Shown in pieces: positions 45,832-58,660 of a stretch of DNA of 64,000 nucleotides. The notes beneath the pieces were generated by a model. It was not told where the DNA came from. It did not search any database and was given only the letters and a program-made list of their open reading frames with translations. The stretch's first letter is position 1. Each line of letters begins with the position of its first letter. This DNA comes from Phorcus lineatus (lineage: Eukaryota; Mollusca; Gastropoda; Trochida; Trochidae): assembly GCA_921293015.1 (NCBI GenBank), contig OV121094.1, positions 35,028,054 through 35,092,053 of the forward strand, read 5' to 3'. A program made the translations under genes and the position numbers.

Positions 45832-48445
45832 GGGCAAATGCGGTAGAATTCGACCAGCGGTAGTATTCGACCAGTTTGTGTATCTAATAAAATACTTTTA
45901 CAAAACGTGTTCCTTTTTAACTTTGACCGGTAACATTTTAACCTGGAACATCTCAGCTTCATCTCCCGAATGCCGTCATTCATACCCGATAGATTTCATC
46001 GAGAGGTAAGTCATTGTTTTTCTGAGGTGTGGCAGTAGCACTGAAAATGGCGGCAAATTTATCTGGCTAAGAAAGGGTATGGTTGATGTCTTGTCCGTTT
46101 GTCAAAATATTCGTTTACTTTACATTTATTTTTTGTCTTCATTATGTCTTTTAGTACCTGCAGTGCCGAAAAGTCTGATTGCCATTTTGACAAAAGTCAC
46201 GTGATAAGCATGTGCTGTGTGTCTATTTTTAGCTACAGGTCACATGGCTGTGGCAGTATTCGACCAGGGAGACGTCATTATACGGAATGTGGGTTTTTTT
46301 CCAAAGCTTATTTTACCAATCCATACTGATGATATTTTCAAGTAAAATTATAACTTTGACGATCCTTTAACATATATTTCTGACAAAATAGTATACTTTC
46401 GGTGCTGAAATAGTTTGTTATCGATACTTTTTCGTAATTAATCATCAATTTCGTTTGATAACATAATTCATTATTGTTTCAATTGATAGGAAAATGTAAC
46501 ATTCCCACGCCATTTGCTTTCGTATCACAGCTGCATCTAAGATTTTTCTTGTTTACTACAACAAGTATTCAATGTTTACATGTCAAAATATATTCATAAT
46601 ATGCTTGCTATTCTGTTATATATTGCGAGACTTGGAAAATAAGAAACGTTAGTAACGTAGCCGTAGAGATGTCAACGAATGTATTTCAGATCACATTTGT
46701 TTAATGAAAATTTCAGTGACAGTTGGTTTTGATAATTCAAATAAAATACATAAGGCTAAAATATCAAACTGTTTAAGAATGTACAGATGATCTAACTTCA
46801 GCACACGGGTATCACAAATGTTTATATTTCTTATGACCAGGGACCACTTTTAAAAGTAAATGCATGGGCCTTATACATGTTTAGCTCTTGCATATGATCA
46901 TACTACAACAAATATCTCGCTCTCTTTTACGATAATTATGTATTGTATTTGTATAAGTTTAAATCAATTTCGAAATGGCAGTGTGTAAAAAGCGGCGACA
47001 TTCCTCAAGCTTTCAATTACAAGAGAGTACAATAATTAACTAAGAAAGATTCAGCACTATTCAGCAGTTCGTTTTAAAGACCGTAAGTGATTTTAAAGCC
47101 ATAATATTGCTTTATGATAATAATATGATCAACACTTTATGATAATTTCAGATATGAATTAATATCTATGATTTATATAACGTCTACGGTCTTCTCTAGC
47201 GGTGTATTGTAGGGACAGTGAAGCGTTCCAATTAAATCCCATACCGATATGTTGAAAATTCATGCAAATTAAAACACTGCTGCTACTTCATCTGTATAAA
47301 TATCGAAATTATTAAAGACATGTGAAAGTTATTCTTACTATACTATTGGGCAATGTGAATATGTGAACATATCAAGGCTGAAGGTGGAAACACACCGGGA
47401 TTGAAATGACGAAGGACATGAAATTCATATATATGTATTTCCAACATTGAGTGAGTAAACGAACATAATATTTTGTCATTTAGGTTCTTAGCAGTGATAA
47501 GATAATGCATTGAACTCGTTAATGTCATAGATATTAATTATATTGATACCTTGATACAAATAAAATTGGAAAAGCTGACAAAAGAATATTACAAAATTCA
47601 GTTCCATGTCGGGTGCAGGTAGTCCTTGCCAAGTCATCAATTTAGTTAAGTCTGATATGTTCAATGAAGAACCAATTTTTATAATAAAGATTAATAAATT
47701 ATTGAAGTTATTGGTTGATAACGTTTTCAAATTCATAGACGATTTATCTATATTGATCAAATTAAAAATTATATAACTTTCAAAATGTGGACAGCTTGTT
47801 GTTCGGTCTGGAAACGGGTTTCACATCATAACGGCTGTATAGACGATCTCGTGTTGAGTGATCCGTAGATAACATTTAAGTTAATGTAATGATTATATAA
47901 TTATATTGCAAAATATTTATAAATATCCAAAAATGAAACTTGTAATTGTTTCTTTTAATAGATCAGGAATTAAATGAGCGCATACATGTAGATTATAACT
48001 GAAATCAATGAACATGTTTCGGCCATGTCGGCGCCACGATCATGGGGGTTATAATTTGTGCGACCTATATGGCAATATTATGATTTGCATTATGATCCTT
48101 TTGTTTTCATATGGAACATGATTTAAATGTGTTGAATAAACACTTATTTGTTTGAACACCTGAATATTCCCTAAAATGTCTCCCAAAGACGATAATTTTT
48201 ATCAATCAGGTGGTAGTTAAAAACTGGTCGAATACTGCCGCAGGTGGTCGAATTCTGCCGCTTCAAGAGTATTTCTGTCACGCGCAACCTCCCAAGAAAA
48301 GACAACTCTTGAACAGTGTCATTGTCGGGAGTCGATGTTGAAGTTGATATTCTCCAAAATAAAACACACGATTGGTATGTGTAAACATTTAGTATAAAAT
48401 GAAAAGCGAAGAGCGATAAGTGGTCGAATACTCCCGCATTTGCCC
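45832..48445. mobile_element. 2.6-kb non-autonomous DNA transposon with repeated GGTCGAATWCTGCC motifs
   Basis: The left end GGGCAAATGCGGTAGAATTC and the right end GAATACTCCCGCATTTGCCC are inverted copies, each flanked by TA (45,830-45,831 and 48,446-48,447), so a TA target duplication is likely. The motif GGYAGWATTCGACC or its complement occurs six times: 45,842, 45,859, 46,252, 48,226, 48,246 and 48,422. The pair at 48,222-48,261 is the inverted copy of the left-terminal pair. No transposase domain was recognised in the short open frames inside (46,099-46,329 plus; 47,343-47,760 minus). TA duplication suggests the Tc1/mariner superfamily, but this is unproven. Confidence 0.82.
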
Positions 48446-48447
48446 TA

Positions 48448-51400
48448 GCGATTGATTGGTTGGACCAAAATTATACTGTAACATTATCTAACCATACTCA
48501 TTTATAATTCTTCATTAATCAACATTCACTTAAATCACTGTTTAACCATCTACATTAAGTTCAAATCCTACTTAGCTTTTAGTCTTTATTTACTAAAATA
48601 TTTTTTTCATAAGTATAGGGCATAATCCTGCTTCATAAGCAATGAATATTAATGAAGAAACACATTATCTAAAGGCCCTGCCATGTCATTAGCCTGCTTA
48701 ATCACTGAACTATCATATAACATCCCCACCCCCTGGGGAGCATACAACCACATAATCTCTCATAGTAACCACACACCATGGAGAATCTCGGGGAGAAGCT
48801 CGGGGCTTGTTGTGTGTGGTCAATAGAAACAATCAACTTGCTATATGAGAACCATGGGAGTCCCAATGCACAAATTATATGTTTAGAAATGACCCCATTG
48901 GGAAAAACCGACAGAAAATTTCATTTCCTGAGTGCTTCTGTGGACCTGTGACATTTCTCATTTAAGAGAACATTTTCCAAAATGAATGATTTTTGTATTG
49001 TCAACAATTTTATACTTCTATTGCAAATCATGTTTTGACATCTCAGCTGAATTTTTTTTACATTCTTGAGAATTAAATTTACATTTGAAGTCAGGGATGA
49101 GAAAAGACTTAACATTAAAGATGAGTTTTAAAGAAATTTCCTTTTACAACCACAACCAGGTTACAAGATGGTTCATTTCACAGTCATAGGATTTTGAAAA
49201 TATAAAAATGTATGAATCAAACTCTCAGGTTTTCTGAAGAATGTACATTGATGACAACCCAATCTAGATAGAAAAGTAAGCACAAAGAATGATTTAGTTA
49301 GACAATCATTTCATAACAAATACAAGCATTTAATGACAACAAACATCTTATAAACACTGCATAATTTCTTAGGTATATTCTTTAATAAATGCTAGCGCAT
49401 GTCATGTGTAGTTAAATGAAGTTATCTGCAAGTGTGAGTATCTAACTTGATAATGTTAGTATATGTATTGACTTTATCGTGCCAAGAATGATAAAGGATC
49501 ATAAAAAAATTATTTTTAGACAACATTAATCTCAGACAACAACCACCTGACATTATATAATGGCATTAGGCAACAATTACATGACACCCATTACATGACA
49601 CCCATGGAATGGAAATATCTTTTCATGATTACAACAGATTTCACAGCATTAAGCTTCACCAGAGGACAAATTCTTCTAAGCTCGTCTGTAGAAATGTCAG
49701 ACACTGTCTGCTAGCTGTGAGTATCTTTAACTGCCCATAGCACAAGCCGTGATTGCCATCACTGGATTGTTGATGTCACCCTTGGTAATTCTCTTTGTAC
49801 CCAGGAGCAATCTGCATTTACTGTCTCTTTAGTATATTGCAAGAGACAAGTGACCTTATTCTGTCTTCCAGTGAGGTTGGGGGGGGATTTAAGGGTTTAT
49901 AATTGCTTCCAGACAGCGTTCGAAAAAAATCTTTCTAGTCTAGTGAGGGGAGGAGATTTGGGGATTAAAATTCTTTCTAGTCTGTCATCTAATTGCTGGT
50001 ATGTTTCAGATTGGGTCAGTTGGAAAAGTAGCCAACAAGCCCAACTGGCTTGTGATATATATTTGTCCTCTCAATTATCAAAAAGGGTTGTTTTACCCCT
50101 CAAATGACATCCCTTTTACATGCCTTCTAAACATCACCATAAGAGGATTAACAAATATATATTTCATATACATAATCTACTTTGACAAAGATCTCTGCAT
50201 AAAGAAAAATCAGCTTGATAGGGCTTTATGCCACTTTAGGAGTAACCAAATCAATTTCATAATCCAGATTGGCCAAGAAAACAGTCCAAAACGATTCAGA
50301 TTGAAAAGGTTTATAACAGTTTTTCACAAGATGACCACCATTGATGCCATATATCAATATCACTGTGAGTATCCTCAGGCCTTAATCTTCTCTCTCAAGA
50401 ATATATGAGTCAGTTCTATCCAAGATTTATTTCTCATCAGAAGAAAACATAAACATAAACATAATCATTGTCAAAGCATCTCTTAAGAACATCAAGGAGG
50501 CCACTCAAACCACTGACTTAGTAAGCTTTAAAAATCAAGTTCCAGACTATGTTGATGATTCGTGAAGTTCACCAGGCAGTTCAAGTTTTCAGAACATTGC
50601 ACTCATCAACCTCTTCAGCAGAGATAATTAATCTTCACCGTCCAAATCACCATCCAAAACAAAATTAAATCCCTATATAGCAGGAAAGTGAAAGCTAATG
50701 GGAGGTTTAGATCCTAAAACTAATCAAGACTATTACTAGCGCCAGACTAAATCCCAAGAGACTAGTAGATATATTTGCAGTTGAAAATTAACACTAATTG
50801 AAAAACTTAATTCAGAAGTTCACCTTGACAACTCTTCCCAGACAATTTTCTTTTTAGGTCACTTCATTTACTTACTGAAGTTAGTTTGATCCTTATGTGA
50901 ACTAAGTGTTGTTGTTTTAAAAAATTCAGAGCAAATGATTTCATTTAGATAACCAGGCACAAGTATTTACACATGTACCATGAATTGTTAAAACAGATCC
51001 TTCTAGGGAAATGACCCATTTGGATATTCAAACTTCTTACTGTTCTGAAATAATGCCAAATTTTTATGAATCACTTACCAACATTGGTACGACACGGGAA
51101 ATAATTCTTTTGACATTATTCAAAAACAGAACTGTCATGGTTGTTCGAAAAGTTTGGTTTGGCGAGTAATTGCATAGTTGTTTTGTTTATTGATTATTAG
51201 GGTCCTTAATAACATGTAATCTCTTGAAAAATGAAAATGACTTAACAGATCAATGGCTAACAGTATTTCATGTATGATTTCCGATATGTGTTGATTCTTT
51301 GAGGAACCAATTTTTAAAATTAATTTTTCAACAAATTAGTCAATATCTGATAACCAAGCCATTGTTAAAATATGCATGAAAAAAACTACCCTGCTGGATT

Positions 51401-52000
51401 GTCTTTTATGTTTTTACTCCTGAATAAAACACCCTGTAAACTTATAATGACATAGCCAATTATAATGACATTATCAATCAATGGTAGGTAACTGTTTTAG
51501 GATCCACATGAAATGTATGAAGTTTTGTAAAAGCAGTTTAAGTATATAACCTAATTTGCATATTGATCAGATTCAAATAACAGGTTCATCAGATAGCTTA
51601 ATAAACCAACAATACACTCCATCCTATGATTAGATATTGGTAAGATCTTCTTTATTCTATCAAGATTGATATCCAATGGGGTATTCATAGGCTGAACCTG
51701 GGGTTAAGATAAAGGCACAGTCGGTCTACCATTCCAGTCCGTAAGTTAGGCCATTCCCTCATATCAAATCAATCAAAATCAGAAATGACAGCTCCACGCT
51801 TTTGATCTTGACGTGATTTCTCCAAGAAAAAACAAAATCTATACTGCTCCTATAACTTTGTGGCAATGGACACCCTTTTGACTTTGATGCGTCCCCATTG
51901 GGAGGATGCTTATGAAGTTTATGAAAGTATTTCATAGACAAATCACATGTTGTCAAAATAGATTACTGATCACATCTAGAATGGTTTCAACATGCTATGC
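48448..52000. other. non-coding interval
   Basis: AT-rich sequence without a recognisable gene. A GC-richer patch at 48,720-48,830 has CCACACACC..GGTGTGTGG-like inverted ends (48,768-48,820). A stretch at 49,850-50,107 has an open frame with two GGDL/GGDLGI-like repeats that could be an RT relic, but it is too short to call. Confidence 0.35.
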
Positions 52001-52014
52001 ATTCTGCTTAAGGG

Positions 52015-52870
52015 ATCTGGCAAATATGGAGCTTGGGCAAATATTAAGTTTTGCCATTTGTAAAATATTTGGCAATGTTGGAACTGGGGCAAAGATTGGA
52101 TTGACCAATGTGGAATCATGGCAATATTTACCATATTGTTAATTATAAGTGGTGACATATTTTCAATATGAGCACATATCACTTTTGCCTAGCAACGATT
52201 GTTTCAGTGATTAAACCATTGTTCATGATGTCACTATAGCAGGCCGTATGTTGCAAGGGAAGCAGGCCATTTTCTGAATAAGTCCATGCATTTTAGATTG
52301 AAAAGAATTGGTAATAAAGAAATTATTACTTGGAAGTATGTCATATGACTTTCATGAAACTCGTGCGAACCTTTGTAAAACACTCGCTCTCGCTCAGGTG
52401 ATAAAAAATTCACATTCGTTTCCTAAGTCATATCACACACTTCCTCGGATAATAATCTCTATCAATGGAGCATGGATAAATACCAAGTTCTGACACTATA
52501 TAGATATAGCAACTTGAAGGTCTGGTAAAAAAAATTCATTGACAAATATGGAGCAATGGCAAATGTGGAGCATTGGCAAGCAACAAGTTCTGACATTTGT
52601 GAAATAATTGGCAAAGTTGGAGCTGTAGCAAACACTTGATTGTTAGATATGAAGTTGTGGAAGATAGTATTCTTGCATGGATAAAATAGTATTTTGCCAA
52701 AATGGAGCTTTGATAAATATAGAGCTGGGGGCTTTCACAGAAAATGACTGGGGCAAACATCAGAGTAGGGAAATTTTGTAGCTTCCAGGATACATATTAG
52801 CTAAATGTGAACTGGGTAAATATATGTTCAAGATACAAAAAGAACTAGGGCAAAATTTGAGCATGGATAA
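52015..52870. repeat. degenerate GGCAAATATGGAGC repeats
   Basis: Diverged units resembling GGCAAATATGGAGCTTGGGC recur at 52,017-52,140 and 52,543-52,690 and weakly to about 52,870. The first two blocks also share a longer order (AAGTTCTGACATTTGTGAAATA / AAGTTTTGCCATTTGTAAAATA, then TTGGCAA.GTTGGA). They look like an old satellite or two copies of one repeat. Confidence 0.55.
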
Positions 52871-53739
52871 AAAGGAGTTTATGTAAGTACAAGCTCTGAT
52901 AAATAGACTCAGAACATCAGATACAGTAAAAATCTGATTTCAATAATAAGGAAATTGATTCAAGTCAAGCCTTATACAGAAATCAAAAGGTTAAGTAGAC
53001 AAAGATAGGACAGACATCATAAAAATGTTTCATAGAAACAAAATTTGATGGGTTAACCTATATTTCATTTGTGCAATTATAATGTGATAAAAACACAGTA
53101 ATCTGGATAGGATGTTATCTCAATATCATACATACATTCTCTCCCTTTTAGCTAGAGAAGAAAATCTTGGAAAGTTACAAGAAACACAATAAACTAATTG
53201 GTTCAGGTGAAGAAGAAATGGTAAACCTTTACAATAACATTACCAAGTATCTTTAAAAGAGTAGGCGCTGCGTCAGGTATATATTCCTCTCCCAAAGCAA
53301 GAATCACCAAGTCTGATATTACATTACAGCAACACAATAAACTAATGTCTGGATGCAGCAGCCATGTCACTCGATTTCCTCATGACCATTGGCAAAATGC
53401 CAAGATCTGCAACATCAGAGCAAGAAGATACAGACAAAAGTCAATAACAGCGATGTATTGTATTGTAAAGGGACTTGAAGCCAGAATTTGCTTCTTAGAA
53501 AAATCAATGCTTTAGTTAGCAAAATTTCATGATAGGATTATCAATCTTTGCAGAGAACATTCATTGACTCTCTGAAGATTTTATCATGGAAATCCAAAAC
53601 AAAAACCTTTAGATATTTCCTTCTGTTTTAAAATTGAGATTCTTCTAATTTGTCACTTACATTAACCATTTCAACGGAGAGATTGTTTAGAAGTCTCAAT
53701 CAGATTTTATTCTGGTACTTACAAGGACTATCCTACTTG

Positions 53740-53797
53740 AATAATTATAATAACAATGATGATGATGATGATAATAATAAAATAATAATAATAATAG
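53740..53797. repeat. ATA/ATG trinucleotide microsatellite
   Basis: Mixed AAT and GAT repeats adjoin the tail region of the neighbouring minus-strand SINE, as expected for SINE-linked microsatellites. Confidence 0.8.
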
Positions 53798-53839
53798 CAG
53801 CTTCTTACAAAGCATGCACAAAGTGCACAAATTTACAGT

Positions 53840-54073
53840 TATCATGAGGGAATAGTACTTCGATGCAGCCTATTAAGTGCTTTCGTCCATATATGTCCAT
53901 ACCTTTCCATGTTCAGGTACCAAATTGTACAGCTGGGTAGACTGAGTACAATAAGGATGAAGTGTCTTGCCCAGGGACACAACGCAAAACAAGGCCCAGG
54001 TTACAAATGGGATTCAAACCCGGACCATTGGCGTAAGAGGCCAGCACACTAACCACTTCACCACAATGCTCCT
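53840..54073 (-). repeat. tRNA-derived SINE (family 1), minus strand
   Basis: On the minus strand, GAGCATTGTGGTGAAGTGGT (box A), GGTCCGGGTTTGAATCCC (box B), then TGTGTCCCTGGGCAAGACAC and the GGTACCTGAACATGG segment, in the same order as at 57,900-58,240. The 3' body is shortened, ending near GAAGTACTATTCCCTC. Confidence 0.82.
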
Positions 54074-54199
54074 TATTTATTACATTACAATTACTATGTA
54101 TACAAATGATGTGCATTCTCTGTACAAACACAAGATGAAAAAAGATTTTGGAGAAAGATTGTTAGTAGGGAGATATTTGTCATTAAAAAAAGTTTTTAT

Positions 54200-54224
54200 T
54201 ATATTATATATATATATATATAAA
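54200..54224. repeat. (TA)n microsatellite
   Basis: Uninterrupted TA dinucleotides. Downstream, CAATAGTAATAGAATTTCAA and the sequence up to about 54,300 recur in diverged form at 54,341-54,440, an old direct duplication with a ~120-bp period. Confidence 0.7.
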
Positions 54225-54689
54225 AGCAATAGTAATAGAATTTCAACATCTGAAAATTGATCAATAACTTGAGATAAGCACTCAAGATCTTAAACTATTA
54301 AGTCATAAATTTGACTGTCTATGAGATATATATGTATATATTCAAAAGCAAAAGTAACGGAATTTCCAGATCTAGAGGTTTATCATTAACTTGCGATGAG
54401 CACTCAAGGTCTTAAACTAATAAGTCATAAATTTGAAAGTCTACGATCGTTCAAAATGTGAGACCAGTTGGAAGATATTCTGACTGTAGTAAGCAGTGAT
54501 TATCACAGTCTCATATGGGAAATATTGATACCAATTTGACTCCAATTCCAATTCTTGTCACATCTGGAGTAATTCCAATGATTCCCTACCAATCTGAAGA
54601 TATTTCAGATAAATGTCAGAAGAAGCTTAACTTATAGGATCACAATTGATGGTGAAGTGACAAATAAGTTATGATTAGATCAACCTTTT

Positions 54690-54930
54690 ATAGGGACTTA
54701 ACTCAGCTGGAAGAGCATACGCCAGGGTTCAATTCCGGTGTAGAAGGCCATTTCTTCCCCAATCTAAACTTTCCATGGGGAAAAATTAGCCTAGGCCAAA
54801 CTTTCCCTGGGGAAGGTGTGACCAGGGGGAAAGTTTGGCCTGTTACACCGGGACTGTCATACCAAAGGACGTTAAACGATGGGAGATGTTGCTTCCTTGC
54901 TTGATGCTTAGTGTAAGAAGAGTAGAACAT
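54690..54930 (+). repeat. tRNA-derived SINE (family 3), degenerate
   Basis: ACTCAGCTGGAAGAGCATAC (box A-like) is followed closely by CAGGGTTCAATTCCGG (box B-like; the spacing is shortened). The element ends with a GACGTTAAACGATGGGAGAT and TTGCTTCCTTGCTTGATGCT tail shared in part with 32,655-32,735. Internally, GGCCAAACTTTCCCTGG and CCAGGGGGAAAGTTTGGCC (54,797-54,841) form a strong inverted repeat. Confidence 0.5.
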
Positions 54931-55675
54931 CGTTGAACTGGCACTGCACTATGGCTGCCGTGTGCCCAGAGCATCAAAACATTGTCCAAAATTACATTGT
55001 TATGAGGACAAAAAAGAGTTATCATCATTCTCATTATCTGCAGATAATACATTCCCTCCTAGGGATAATTCACTTTAAAAAGAAAACACTTTTTATTGGT
55101 ATAAAAGAAAATTAGATTTCAGCTTTCAGCCACTGGTCCTTTGTAAGAATCAGGTCTTTATGGGTCTGATGGTCTCTTCTGATGATGACAAATATGGGCT
55201 TATTTCTGGAATAGTGAACATTGAGGGAATTAACCTCAAACCTGCTAATACTAAATTTGGACAAAAAGGTCATCCACAGGGTTTCAAGGAAAATAACAAT
55301 AAAGAACACAAGGTGTGTCATGCTAGCTACAAGCTGCAGTCCTGGGATTTGGAAAATATATTGAGGATGACTTTATTTATTAATAAACAAAGCTAAAATT
55401 AGGCTGGCTACTATTCAAGTTGTAAATTGTAAATCATCTTACAAAATAAAGTTCTTTTTCTGCTAATGAAGTGAAATTTAGCCGACATTAATTAGAAAAT
55501 GTGGTTGCAAGGCTATGTTATCATTTCTACACCAAATGATCATACTGCACTTATTGATGTTTTGGGAAGAATTAAGTGGGTAAATCATTGAACTTGTGAC
55601 AATTTTTTGCTGCTCTTTCTCCTGTCATTGTGTAAAGAGAATCTACTGGAGAAGTCGATTATCAGGAACAAGAGA

Positions 55676-55792
55676 GGCAAGGGCTGGAGGGGGGTAGGGG
55701 CGCTGGAGGGGAATGAAGGTTGCCGGAGGGGGTGAGGGTGGCCGGAGGGAAATGAAGGTTGCCGGAGGGGGTGAGGGCGGCTGGTGATTGGA
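55676..55792. repeat. G-rich 39-bp minisatellite, about 2.5-3 copies
   Basis: Units contain GAATGAAGGTTGCCGGAGGG and GGTGAGGGTGGCC. Many G-runs of three to six lie on the plus strand, so G-quadruplex folding is plausible. Confidence 0.85.
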
Positions 55793-56032
55793 AGTAATCA
55801 TCTTGTGAGAACATACCTCAAGGGAGGATCTGTCAGGAAAGATTGAAGAAATTCTGCTGCAATTCTGAAGTTTCTTTTTCCACTTTGAATGCAAAATTTT
55901 GTGAATAATTGCTCTTGCAGAAAATTATTCTTTTCCTGAAAGATGGATTCTTAACCAAGGGAAAGGGAACAAGGGGAAGGTGACTCTCTACTTGCTGAGG
56001 TAGAGAGCAATGATACAGATCATTCCTTTCCC

Positions 56033-56120
56033 TTGCTCCAGGTTAGCCCAGTGGTTAATGCATGCAGCTTTGGATCAAGAGGTCCAGGGTTTGAATCCTG
56101 CGTTGTCTGCAGTAGAGAAG
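56033..56120 (+). repeat. tRNA-like SINE head
   Basis: GGTTAGCCCAGTGGTTAATG (box A) and GGTCCAGGGTTTGAATCC (box B) lie at tRNA-like spacing. It is followed by a CCTTAGTG..TTAACC repeat cluster (56,157-56,225). The anticodon arm does not pair convincingly, so a SINE or tRNA pseudogene is preferred over a functional tRNA. Confidence 0.5.
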
Positions 56121-57897
56121 TGGGAGTCGTGGCACAAATCAACTCAACACTTAAGTTAACCTTAGTGCCATTAACCTTAGTGCCATTTCTTAACCTTAGT
56201 GATTTAAGGTTACCTTAGTGTTTAGTGCAATGGTTCTTATGGAGTAAGGTATGGGTATAATACTACACAGCGTAGTACCACCCATGGCTTGCTAGTTCCA
56301 GCCGATGATCAAAGGTTTCAGCATTCTGCATAACCATCATGGTGTTGCAAGCTTTCTCCCTGCAATAATACTGGCAGTCATAATATTAGTGAAATACTGT
56401 TGAAAGCAGCGTCTCCTAACCTCACCTCCTTTGCTCCACGAGTGCTCATGTTTCTACTTTTGTTGACAGACAGTGAAACCGATAGCGGCAAGGTTTTCAT
56501 TTAGTGTGATACATTTCTCTGGTTTCAGTGGATGTGACAACAAATCATGAAGATTGTAAAAAAAAAAACATCAAACTTTTTAAGTGCTTTCAAGAAAATG
56601 AGGTGAGAGCAGTGAAGTGTTTCCATGGCATCAACAAAACAGAACTCTTCTTTAAAAGAGACCATTAAATCAGACACCAATGAGAAATCAATGGTTTTTT
56701 GTCCTCCAACTTTTGGAGATGTTAAGCCCATTACCCTGGTTTTATTGAAAATGGTAACTGCATGTTTTGGAGTGTAATTGCTTCTAAATACTCTGAAATG
56801 AAATAGAAGGATTTAAAAAATCACCAGAATTTCTATGTCTTGGGAAAACACTGGTGCTGTGTTACTTCAACTAATGGATAATTGATAAAGTGTCCTTATA
56901 ACATCCCATCCTCATTTTTATTGCTGTTTTTTACATTTCATATCAAATTATTTTAAACTTTATGTCCATGACTATCTTCTGACATCATTTCAAATTGAGA
57001 TGTGTGTCTCATGATAAGATTTAACATTTTTTTTAAGGAACAGTTTTCTGCCTATATCAGGAAATAAAAAGGACAGAGAAAATTAAATACTTGCTCAATA
57101 TTTAGAGAGAAAACTGTCTATATGCTGAAGGGGGAAGGAAATTTGGTCTAGTGCAAATGAAATGTTGGCTTAATATTTAACAAATGTTTCTCTTGCAAAA
57201 TTGTTAAACAAATGACAAGATTGGTTGGACTTTATTTCTATTTTTTATTGGAACAAATCATGCTGAAGGAGGCACATTTTTATTTCTTCATCAGATCTAG
57301 AAATATAGTTTGAAAAGGATACCAGCAAACAAAGATTTATTAAAGATTCTTATGAAAAGCATTTTTCTTCAGATCTGTCAAAATCTTGTGAAGACTTTCT
57401 ACAAAACACCAGCCTAGGACAGGTTGTTTTCAACACATTCAACCAGTTCAACTTCTCTTCTATGCACTAGGATATTTGTATAAACAGGTGATAAGCTCAA
57501 GGATATGATTTAAACACAAAACTTATGAAACAAGTTTTGGAAATTCCTTTTATTGTTTTACAACTGTTTATTAAAGAGAATGTATTCATATTCAATTTTG
57601 AATTTGATAATAGTTCAGATAAATATTAAAGTATAGTGTGCAGGCAGGTTTCGGTCAGGGCTGGAAAGTTTTTGAGCTATCCAGCCCTGTGGTCTGGCTT
57701 AAATTGTTGGGAGTTTCATACCCTGGTTGAAGGTTGTTGCCTGACTCTGAAGATGTCTGAACAAATCCTGAACAGTTGGTTCAACCTTTACCTGGATGAT
57801 TCAAAGCTAGAAAAAGTTTAATTATGAAGTTTCAATTAGTTCATCGTACAAGATGAACAACAGTTTTTCTGATTGAAGGAAGGACAACTCTAAGTAA

Positions 57898-58240
57898 GTA
57901 GAGCACAGTGGTGTAGTGGTTAGCTTGCTTGCATCTCACGCCAGAGACCCGGGTTCAAATCCCGGTGGAGACACCAACAATTTGTGATATTGGGTCTCAT
58001 CCTGTGTTGTGTCCCTGGGCTAGACGCTTCATCTACTTTGCACTCAGTTCACCCAGCTGTACAAATGGGTACCTGAACAAGGGGGAAGTACGGACCTTTA
58101 CGGTCACGCGGAGCGCTTGTTAATCGGCAGCACCGAAAGTACTATCCCTCCAGGGTAATAATACTCATGGCGCTTTGAGCATGCTTTGTCATGGATATAT
58201 GCACGGTATAAGAAAGCTATTATTATTATTATCATTATGA
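57898..58240 (+). repeat. tRNA-derived SINE (family 1), best-preserved copy
   Basis: Starts GAGCACAGTGGTGTAGTGGT (box A), with intact box B GGGTTCAAATCCCGG. The body carries TTGTGTCCCTGGGCTAGACG and CCCAGCTGTACAAATGGGTA, then CACCGAAAGTACTATCCCTC and GGATATATGCACGGTATAAG, ending with (ATT)n. CpGs are retained (ACGCGGAGCGC), which suggests it is younger than the other copies. It is a reference for the family in this window (9,052; 53,840; 60,845). Confidence 0.9.
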
Positions 58241-58660
58241 CAAGTCCATATACTATTCTCTCTTGCTTTTCCGAACAAGTAATCACTATCTGCCGATAGA
58301 AACTTGCTGCTGGAGAGGCATCGTAAAAATAGAAATTGCCCGCTCTGTAACTCCCCAACAGTAGCAGATGAATTCCACTATCTTTTTAGATTTTTAGCAT
58401 TCGCCGACATAAGAAAAGCTTATATACCCGAATATCTTTATATATTTCCAAACACTTTTAAGTTGAAAATATAATTATGTTGTAATAAGCTCTCTATTGT
58501 TAAGAAACATTAAAAATTTATCACAATTGTTAATGCTTAATTGAAAAAAATTGGTGTAACTTGACTATCACATCGATGTAATTTAACTCTCATGTAAATA
58601 TTCGTATGCGCTTGTACCACCGCTGGTGGTGTATAGAGAATTAAGAATTTGAATTTGTCA
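58241..58660 (+). pseudogene. 3' fragment of a LINE, directly after a SINE
   Basis: The plus-strand frame at 58,306-58,465 reads RKNRNCPLCNSPTVADEF, then HYLFRFLAFADIRKAYIPEY, and ends in a stop. This is the C-terminal zf-RVT-like region of a CR1/L2-type LINE. Upstream CTATCTGCCGATAGAAACTT fits the LPIET lead-in in another frame, so there is a frameshift. The remaining ~190 bp to the AATTTGAATTTG tail at about 58,658 would be the 3' end. RT domains are missing. Confidence 0.72.

Noticed and set aside
49850..50107. Open frame containing LPVRLGGDL and LVRGGDLGI
   Set aside because: It resembles the LP(V)RxGGLGI motif seen near RT domains, but the motif is imperfect and duplicated and no neighbouring RT signature was found.
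56033..56120. Functional tRNA gene
   Set aside because: Box A/B spacing is tRNA-like but the acceptor and anticodon stems do not pair convincingly.
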